A stretch of 24,502 bases of DNA from contig CAADTT010000060.1 of the NCBI GenBank assembly GCA_900752065.1, forward strand, positions 1 to 24,502, read 5' to 3'. The position numbers and the translations under genes were made by a program. Each line of letters opens with the position of its first letter. Position 1 is the stretch's first letter. The notes under the pieces were generated by a model. That model was not told the DNA's origin and did not search any database. It worked only from the letters and a program-made list of their open reading frames with translations. Positions 1-5,392 of this stretch are shown in pieces. The DNA comes from Lachnospiraceae bacterium (GTDB taxonomy: Bacteria; Bacillota; Clostridia; Lachnospirales; Lachnospiraceae).

Positions 1-135
1 AAAACGCTCCGCGAGGATGCGCACAGATGCGTATGGAAGATGCCGCTGGCGCGGCCGCATCTGGCGCGCAAAGCGTACAAGCCCCTCAAGATTGAGGGGG
101 TAGGGGAGTTGAGGCGGGCTTGCCCGCTTTGTTCT
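1..135. repeat. GC-rich block of nested inverted repeats, possible dispersed intergenic element
   Basis: This stretch is visibly richer in G and C than the genes around it and contains three separate inverted repeats. At 39-61 arms GATGC/GCATC continue inward with one mismatch. At 82-99 an 8-bp arm CCCCTCAA faces TTGAGGGG with two bases between. At 111-130 a stem centred on GCGGG/CCCGC is followed by a T-rich tail. No good start codon with a ribosome binding site is present. A frame is open through the block on the plus strand, and part of the minus strand is open too, so it might be the tail of a gene cut by the window edge, but the composition and palindromes suggest a non-coding repeat. 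That is inference. Confidence 0.4.
111..135 (+). terminator. Probable terminator hairpin before the EF-G-like gene
   Basis: A stem of 5 GC pairs (114-118 with 123-127) with a CTTG loop can be extended by three weaker pairs, and it is followed by a T-rich run (TTTGTTCT). It lies upstream of the promoter at 179-207, so it would end transcription arriving from the left edge. Confidence 0.4.
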
Positions 136-178
136 ATCTCTTCCCACATAATTTATTTGTCAAAAGTTAATAAAAAGG

Positions 179-207
179 TTGAAAAAATGTGACAATTTTA
201 GTAGAAT
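179..207 (+). promoter_or_regulatory. Sigma-A-type promoter of the EF-G-like gene
   Basis: A -35 box TTGAAA (179-184) and a -10 box TAGAAT (202-207) are separated by exactly 17 bases. Transcription would begin near 214, giving a leader of about 45 bases. The leuS promoter in this window uses the same -10 hexamer. Confidence 0.7.
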
Positions 208-259
208 ATACCCATAGACTTAATGCAGGAACAACAAACTAGTATTGGAGGATAACAGT

Positions 260-2350
260 ATGAATGTTTACACAACCGACAGAATCAGAAATGTCGTGCT
301 CCTTGGACACGGCGGCTCAGGAAAAACCAGTCTGACAGAGGCTATGGCTTATCTTGGAGGAATTACCAGCAGACTGGGAAATGTAACAGAAGGAAATACG
401 ATCAGCGATTTTGATAAAGAAGAGATAAAGAGAAAGTTTTCGATCAGCACGACAGCAGTACCGATCAAATGGGGCGATGTTAAGATTAATGTGCTGGATA
501 CACCGGGCTACTTTGATTTTGTTGGAGAGGCAGAGGAAGCGGCAGCGGCAGCGGACGCTGCGATCATCGTCGTATCCGGAAAGAACGGCGTGGAAGTCGG
601 AACACAGAAAGCATGGGAGCTGTGCGAAAAGTATAAACTGCCCCGCATGTTCTTTATCACAAACATGGACGTGGACAATGCAAGCTTCCGTCAGGTAGTA
701 GAGGATCTGACAGAGCTTTACGGAAAGAAGATTGCGCCGATCCATTTCCCGATCCGTGAGAATGAGAAGTTTACCGGATATGTAAATGTAGTAAAAAAGG
801 CCGGAAGAAAATGGCTTGACCGTGGAAATAAGCAGGAATGTGAGATTCCGGACTACTCTATGGAGTATCTTGAAAAATACAGAGAGACACTGTTAGAGGC
901 AGTGGCGGAGACGAGTGAAGAGTTTATGGACCGCTACTTCTCAGGCGAGGAGTTCTCTGTGGCAGAGATCATGATGGCGCTGACAGTGAATGTTGATGAA
1001 TGTGAGATTGTCCCGGTGGCTATGGGATCACCTGTCGAGCTTCGCGGAGTGTCTAACCTTCTGGATGATATTGTACAGTATTTCCCGAGTCCGGATAAGC
1101 GTAAGATCGCAGGTATCAACTTAAAGACAAATGAAATTTTTGAGGCTGATTATAACTTCGCAAAGGCGAAATCCGCACAGGTATTTAAGACCATTGTAGA
1201 TCCGTTCATCGGTAAGTATTCTCTGATCAAGGTCTGCTCCGGCGTTATCAAAAACGACGATGTACTCTTTAATGTAGATAAGGACGCAGAGCAGAAGCTG
1301 AATAAGCTTTACGTGTTTGAGGGAAGCAAGGCGATCGAGGTGCCGGAGCTTCATGCAGGTGATATCGGGGCGATCGGAAAGCTGGATAAGGCGCGCACAG
1401 GAGATACGCTGTCTACAAAGGTTACACCGATTCGTTATGGCAGGATCGAAGTATCCACACCGTATACTTATAAGAGATACAAAGCGAAGAAGAAAGGTGA
1501 TGAAGATAAGATTTCACAGGCGCTTTCCAAGATGATGCACGAAGATCTGACCATGAAAGTAGTAAATGATTCAGAAAACCGTCAGACACTGATCTATGGT
1601 ATGGGAGATCAGCATTTGGATATCATTCAGAGCAAGCTCCTTGGAAAATATAAGATTGAGATCGAACTGGGCAAGCCGAAGGTTGCTTTCCGCGAGACGA
1701 TCCGCAAGAGTTCGGATGTAGAGGCAAAATATAAGAAACAGTCCGGCGGACATGGACAGTACGGACATGTTAAGATGCGTTTTGCACCTCTGGGCGATCT
1801 GGAGACAGCTTATGAATTTACCCAGGAGGTTGTCGGCGGAGCAGTGCCGAAGAATTACTTCCCGGCAGTAGAAAAGGGAATCCAGGATTCCGTTCTGAAA
1901 GGACCTCTGGCCGCATATCCGGTCGTAGGCGTGAAAGCTACACTTTATGACGGTTCTTATCATCCGGTAGATTCTTCCGAGATGGCGTTTAAGACGGCTG
2001 CGATCCAGGCATTTAAGAAAGGCTTCATGGAGGCAAGTCCGGTGCTGTTAGAGCCGATCTCCTCTCTGAAGGTAAAGGTGCCTGACAGATACACAGGTGA
2101 TGTTATGGGAGATCTGAACAAGCGCCGCGGCCGTGTACTCGGCATGAATCCGGATCACAAGGGAAATCAGATCATTGAAGCAGATATCCCGACTATGGAG
2201 TTGTACGGATACTCAACAACGCTTCGTTCCATGACAGGAGGCAGCGGTGATTTCGCTTATGAGTTCGCACGCTATGAGCAGGCACCGTCAGACATCCAGG
2301 AGAAAGAAGTGGCAGAGAGAGCAAATAAAGTAAATTCCACTGAAGACTAA
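260..2350 (+). CDS. Elongation factor G-like translational GTPase (EF-G paralogue)
   Basis: This is a 696-residue protein with the full EF-G domain layout. The GTPase domain is at residues 1 to about 280, followed by domain II, domain III, domain IV and an EF-G C-terminal domain, with the typical GGSGDF stretch near the end. The GTP-binding motifs are altered: the P-loop is GHGGSGKT (16-23), switch II is DTPGYFDF (80-87) with Tyr84 where canonical EF-G has the catalytic His, and the NKxD motif appears as TNMD (134-137). These features place it in the FusA2/EF-G-like paralogue group rather than housekeeping fusA. Such paralogues may act in ribosome rescue or stress, and some are reported to be poor GTPases; the role here is unknown. 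The start is ATG at 260, because GGAGG at 247-251 sits 8 bases upstream; an in-frame TTG at 245 would overlap that site. It is a single-gene unit between its own promoter and terminator. Confidence 0.9.
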   Translation: MNVYTTDRIRNVVLLGHGGSGKTSLTEAMAYLGGITSRLGNVTEGNTISDFDKEEIKRKFSISTTAVPIKWGDVKINVLDTPGYFDFVGEAEEAAAAADAAIIVVSGKNGVEVGTQKAWELCEKYKLPRMFFITNMDVDNASFRQVVEDLTELYGKKIAPIHFPIRENEKFTGYVNVVKKAGRKWLDRGNKQECEIPDYSMEYLEKYRETLLEAVAETSEEFMDRYFSGEEFSVAEIMMALTVNVDECEIVPVAMGSPVELRGVSNLLDDIVQYFPSPDKRKIAGINLKTNEIFEADYNFAKAKSAQVFKTIVDPFIGKYSLIKVCSGVIKNDDVLFNVDKDAEQKLNKLYVFEGSKAIEVPELHAGDIGAIGKLDKARTGDTLSTKVTPIRYGRIEVSTPYTYKRYKAKKKGDEDKISQALSKMMHEDLTMKVVNDSENRQTLIYGMGDQHLDIIQSKLLGKYKIEIELGKPKVAFRETIRKSSDVEAKYKKQSGGHGQYGHVKMRFAPLGDLETAYEFTQEVVGGAVPKNYFPAVEKGIQDSVLKGPLAAYPVVGVKATLYDGSYHPVDSSEMAFKTAAIQAFKKGFMEASPVLLEPISSLKVKVPDRYTGDVMGDLNKRRGRVLGMNPDHKGNQIIEADIPTMELYGYSTTLRSMTGGSGDFAYEFARYEQAPSDIQEKEVAERANKVNSTED

Positions 2351-2360
2351 GTGGAATGCG

Positions 2361-2405
2361 GAAAGGGAGCCACTACCAGGGTACGCCTTCGGTGTGGTCC
2401 CTTTC
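2361..2405 (+). terminator. First hairpin downstream of the EF-G-like gene
   Basis: GAAAGGGA (2361-2368) plus CCAC (2370-2373) pair with GTGG (2394-2397) plus TCCCTTTC (2398-2405), leaving one bulged G. Two small inner hairpins (TACC/GGTA, CGCC/GGTG) could form in the 20-base loop. It lies 10 bases after the stop codon and is followed by a short T-rich stretch. It may be an auxiliary terminator or an RNA 3'-end stabiliser ahead of the larger palindrome. Confidence 0.45.
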
Positions 2406-2467
2406 TTTCATACTAGGCATTAAAAAAGCCCCGGATCCGGGGCTTTTTTAATGCCTAGTATGAAAGA
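2404..2467. terminator. Perfect 64-bp palindrome, bidirectional intrinsic terminator
   Basis: The sequence is a perfect inverted repeat: two 32-base arms meet at 2435/2436 with no mismatch. The core is GCCCCGG/CCGGGGC flanked by a run of six A on the left and six T on the right, so each strand reads as a GC hairpin followed by U residues. It lies between two convergent genes, 53 bases after the EF-G-like stop codon and 5 bases before the lipoprotein stop codon, and can terminate both transcripts. Confidence 0.95.
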
Positions 2468-2472
2468 CCGTA

Positions 2473-3636
2473 TTACTCAGCAGCCTCTTCTGTATCAGTT
2501 TCCTCCATATCGAGGTCTGCATCATCCAGAATTTCTGCATCGTCATCCACGATATCTTCGTCATCCAGGTATTCCTCGTCAGAATAGTCATCTTCGTATT
2601 CTTCGTAATATTCATCCTCGGTAACCTCGGTGACATTTGCATTTTCAATCAGGAAATCCTGTACCATTTCTGACAGGATCTGATCCATGATGACTTCCTT
2701 TGTCTCGCCTGATTCGTATTCTTCTGCGGATTCGTATCCGTAAATTTCATAATTATCTTCCAGATACTGCTTGTAATCTTCCTCAGAAACCTCAAGCTTT
2801 TCGTTTTCCGCAATGGTGGTGCATACCATTTTTTCGTATACCATGCTTTCGATGGTGCTCTTTGCATCCTCCTCGCTGTCTTCGAGTTCTGATACATCGA
2901 GGCCGAACATCTCAGCATACATCTGGTTCATGGCATCGTACTCTTCTTTACAGGTATCGTACAGCTCCTGGGGATAACCTTCAAAGGTAGAGAGTTCTAC
3001 GACTTTAGACAAAGCTTCTATGCCGGCTGTGGAGCGGTTGTCAGCCTCTGTACTTGTGTAAAGCTCGCTCTTTAATGCTTCCTCATATTCTGCCGTTGTG
3101 GAATAGTCGGTGACGCTGGCAATAAATTCGTCCGTGTATTCCGGGATCTCTTCTACAGAAATTTTGTTTAAGGTTACGGAAAATACGGCAGCTTTCCCGG
3201 CAATGGCTTCATCATAATAATCCTCCGGGAATGCGGCGCTGATCTCCTTTGTCTCCCCGGCTGTCATGCCGACAAGCCCGGCTTCCAGTTCATCCAGAAG
3301 ATAGCCCTCTCCGATGACGAGGTCAAAGTCCTCAGCGGATTCATCTCCATATTCCTCGCCGTCGATCATCGCAGTGTAATTGACGTTGACAGTGTCGTTT
3401 TCTTCGGCAGCCCTGTCTGTGATCTCTGTGTAGGTGGCATTGTCCTCCAGAAAATAGTCGATTTCATCCTGAATCATATCATCGGTAACTTCTGTCTTGA
3501 TCATAGTCAGATCCAGTCCTTTGTATTCACCCAGAGTCAGGTAATCCTTATAGGTATTCTTTGGAGAGGACGAACATCCTGCCAGAAGGCTGATGGTGCA
3601 GGCTGATGCTGCCAGTAACAGTACTTTTTTCTTCAT
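2473..3636 (-). CDS. Trigger-factor-like FKBP-type peptidyl-prolyl isomerase lipoprotein
   Basis: This 387-residue protein starts with a lipoprotein signal peptide: MKKK, a hydrophobic stretch, and lipobox LAGC with Cys21 as the lipidated residue. Residues about 79-160 form an FKBP-type PPIase domain of the trigger-factor subclass, with recognisable FPEDY and AGK segments. The following part (about 165-334) resembles the helical C-terminal chaperone region of trigger factor. The ribosome-binding N-terminal domain of cytosolic trigger factor is missing, as expected for an exported foldase. The product would sit on the outer face of the membrane and help fold secreted proteins, a PrsA-like job (inference). 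The last 53 residues (335-387) carry about 30 Asp/Glu and no Lys/Arg. The start ATG at 3636 has AAAGGA 8 bases upstream. It ends against the shared palindromic terminator. Confidence 0.88.
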   Translation of the reverse strand: MKKKVLLLAASACTISLLAGCSSSPKNTYKDYLTLGEYKGLDLTMIKTEVTDDMIQDEIDYFLEDNATYTEITDRAAEENDTVNVNYTAMIDGEEYGDESAEDFDLVIGEGYLLDELEAGLVGMTAGETKEISAAFPEDYYDEAIAGKAAVFSVTLNKISVEEIPEYTDEFIASVTDYSTTAEYEEALKSELYTSTEADNRSTAGIEALSKVVELSTFEGYPQELYDTCKEEYDAMNQMYAEMFGLDVSELEDSEEDAKSTIESMVYEKMVCTTIAENEKLEVSEEDYKQYLEDNYEIYGYESAEEYESGETKEVIMDQILSEMVQDFLIENANVTEVTEDEYYEEYEDDYSDEEYLDDEDIVDDDAEILDDADLDMEETDTEEAAE

Positions 3637-3665
3637 TTTTATAATCCTTTCTCTAAATATGTATT

Positions 3666-3695
3666 ATCATAATTACTATACCACGAAAATGTGAA
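3666..3695 (-). promoter_or_regulatory. Promoter of the trigger-factor-like lipoprotein gene
   Basis: On the minus strand, TTCACA (3690-3695) and TATGAT (3666-3671) are separated by 18 bases; each differs from consensus at one position. The start codon lies about 30 bases downstream. It is divergent from the scfA promoter, with about 50 bases between the two -35 boxes. Confidence 0.55.
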
Positions 3696-3746
3696 AATGG
3701 TGTGTAAAATGTAGTCTAAAAAACGGTCAAAATTTGAAAACAGGTA

Positions 3747-3775
3747 TGGAAAAAGAGGAAAAGGTATGCTATAAT
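3747..3775 (+). promoter_or_regulatory. Promoter of the scfA-scfB-secDF operon
   Basis: There is a perfect -10 box TATAAT (3770-3775) preceded by an extended -10 TG (3767-3768). The -35 box TGGAAA (3747-3752) is weaker and 17 bases upstream. The leader before scfA is only about 25 bases, which leaves no room for a riboswitch. Confidence 0.75.
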
Positions 3776-3808
3776 ACAAAAAGTTTAATTATGTAAGGAG
3801 GCTAGGTC

Positions 3809-3952
3809 ATGAAGCACATTAAGACTTTGAATACTCAGAGTTTACAGAAAACCGTGAAAAAAGGCGGTTGTGGTGAGTGTCAGACATCCTGTCAGTCGGC
3901 ATGTAAGACATCCTGTACCGTAGGAAATCAGAGCTGCGAAAATAATAAATAA
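3809..3952 (+). CDS. scfA: SCIFF precursor peptide (six cysteines in forty-five residues)
   Basis: This is a 47-residue peptide that begins MKHIKTLNTQ and contains exactly six cysteines, at positions 21, 24, 28, 32, 36 and 43. The conserved leader and the Cys-Gly-Glu-Cys to Cys-Lys-Thr-Ser-Cys spacing are those of the SCIFF family of ribosomally made peptides, which are nearly universal in Clostridia. The family partner ScfB introduces thioether bonds from cysteine sulfur to the alpha carbon of acceptor residues, making a ranthipeptide. The gene is short enough to be missed by length-limited callers. The start is supported by AAGGAGG (3795-3801) 7 bases upstream and an extended -10 promoter. 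scfB follows 63 bases later. The physiological role of the mature product is not firmly settled; signalling has been proposed. Confidence 0.95.
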   Translation: MKHIKTLNTQSLQKTVKKGGCGECQTSCQSACKTSCTVGNQSCENNK

Positions 3953-3967
3953 GAGATTGGAATTCGG

Positions 3968-3994
3968 TAAGCAGCGGACACTGTTCGCTGCTTA
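3968..3994 (+). promoter_or_regulatory. Hairpin between scfA and scfB, possible attenuator or mRNA processing barrier
   Basis: A perfect 9-bp stem TAAGCAGCG/CGCTGCTTA encloses a 9-base loop. It begins 15 bases after the scfA stop codon and ends 21 bases before the scfB GTG. Only a weak T-rich tail follows (TTAGTT), so it would be leaky as a terminator. A hairpin here could raise the ratio of precursor peptide to enzyme by partial termination or by protecting the short scfA mRNA. That role is inference. Confidence 0.5.
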
Positions 3995-4015
3995 TTAGTT
4001 GAAAGGGGATTTGAA

Positions 4016-5389
4016 GTGATCCATCAGTACAAGAATAACGGCTACAACATTGTTATGGATATCAACAGCGGAGCCGTACATATCGTTGATGATGTGGTTT
4101 ATGATGTCCTTCCGTTCCTGGAGAAAAAGAAAAGCGAGGAAGAAATCGTTTCAGCATTGTCCGAAAAGTATCCGGAGGCGGGCATCCGGGAAGCTGTTTC
4201 TGACTGCAGGGAGCTTGAGGAGGCGGGGGTGTTGTTTACGGAGGATATCTATGAAAATGCCATAGAGAATTTCTCACATCGTCCCACGGTGGTGAAGGCA
4301 CTCTGCCTGCATATTGCCCATGACTGCAACCTTGCCTGCCGCTATTGCTTTGCGGAAGAGGGAGAGTATCATGGCAGAAGGGCTCTTATGACCTATGAGG
4401 TCGGAAAGCAGGCGCTGGATTTTCTGATCGCAAATTCGGGAAACCGCAGGAACCTGGAAGTAGACTTTTTCGGCGGAGAGCCGCTGATGAACTGGCAGGT
4501 AGTAAAAGACCTGGTGAAATATGGCAGAGAGCAGGAAAAGAAGTACAACAAAAATTTCCGCTTTACGCTGACGACAAACGGCGTTCTTCTGAATGACGAA
4601 GTCATGGAATTCTGCAACCGGGAGATGGCAAACGTAGTGCTCAGCATTGACGGCAGAAAGGAAGTGCATAATTTCATGCGCCCCTTCCGGAAGGGAAAGG
4701 GAAGCTATGATCTGATCATTCCGAAGTTTCAGAAATTTGCCGAGAGCAGAAATCAGGAGAAGTATTATGTGAGGGGAACCTTCACGAGACATAATCTGGA
4801 TTTTGCAGAAGATGTGCTGCACCTGGCGGATCTGGGATTTAAGCAGATTTCCGTGGAACCGGTGGTAGCTCTGCCGGAAGAGGAGTACGCACTTCGGGAG
4901 GAGGATATCCCGCAGATCTGCGAGGAGTATGACAGGCTTGCCGCAGAGATGATAAAACGCCATAAAGAAGGAAAGGGATTTAACTTTTTCCACTTTATGA
5001 TAGATCTGACAGGAGGTCCCTGTGTCTATAAGCGGCTTTCCGGCTGCGGATCAGGCACGGAGTATCTGGCAGTGACACCGTGGGGAGATTTATATCCCTG
5101 CCATCAGTTCGTAGGGGAAGAGGAGTTCCTGATGGGGAATGTCTTTGACGGACTGAAAGCAACGGAGCTTCAGGAGGAATTTAAGGGCTGTAACGTATAC
5201 GCCAAGGAAAAATGCAGAAACTGCTTTGCAAGGTTCTACTGCAGTGGCGGATGTGCGGCAAATGCCTATAAATTTCACGGCTCCATCAATGACGCATATG
5301 ATATCGGCTGCGAGCTGCAGAGGAAACGGGTGGAATGTGCGATTATGATAAAAGCCGCTTTAGCGGAGGAAGAGGAAAAGGAGAACTGA
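4016..5389 (+). CDS. scfB: SCIFF peptide maturase, radical SAM/SPASM thioether-forming enzyme
   Basis: The enzyme has 457 residues. The N-terminal 90 or so residues form a RiPP-recognition-like region with the start MIHQYK typical of this family. The radical SAM cluster motif is Cys104-x3-Cys108-x2-Cys111, followed by the FFGGEP motif (151-156) that contributes to SAM binding. The C-terminal SPASM domain shows Cys344, a Gly-x4-Cys (357-362), then Cys400-x2-Cys403-x5-Cys409-x3-Cys413 and Cys432, enough to hold two auxiliary iron-sulfur clusters. It abstracts hydrogen from acceptor residues in the ScfA peptide and couples cysteine thiols to form thioethers. It starts with GTG; AAAGGGG (4002-4008) lies 7 bases upstream and the protein beginning matches the family. 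It is adjacent to scfA, and secDF starts 3 bases after its stop, so translation is likely coupled. Confidence 0.96.
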   Translation: MIHQYKNNGYNIVMDINSGAVHIVDDVVYDVLPFLEKKKSEEEIVSALSEKYPEAGIREAVSDCRELEEAGVLFTEDIYENAIENFSHRPTVVKALCLHIAHDCNLACRYCFAEEGEYHGRRALMTYEVGKQALDFLIANSGNRRNLEVDFFGGEPLMNWQVVKDLVKYGREQEKKYNKNFRFTLTTNGVLLNDEVMEFCNREMANVVLSIDGRKEVHNFMRPFRKGKGSYDLIIPKFQKFAESRNQEKYYVRGTFTRHNLDFAEDVLHLADLGFKQISVEPVVALPEEEYALREEDIPQICEEYDRLAAEMIKRHKEGKGFNFFHFMIDLTGGPCVYKRLSGCGSGTEYLAVTPWGDLYPCHQFVGEEEFLMGNVFDGLKATELQEEFKGCNVYAKEKCRNCFARFYCSGGCAANAYKFHGSINDAYDIGCELQRKRVECAIMIKAALAEEEEKEN

Positions 5390-5392
5390 CAA

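Noticed and set aside
245..259. TTG start 15 bases upstream of the EF-G-like ATG
   Set aside because: It overlaps the GGAGG ribosome binding site that serves the ATG at 260, and the extra five residues do not resemble the family start.
3720..3808. Riboswitch or small RNA before scfA
   Set aside because: The promoter lies only about 25 bases from the scfA start when measured from its expected initiation point, so no structured leader fits.
4274..4993. Minus-strand frame of 239 codons inside scfB
   Set aside because: It covers the radical SAM core on the opposite strand, and has no binding site or recognisable domain.
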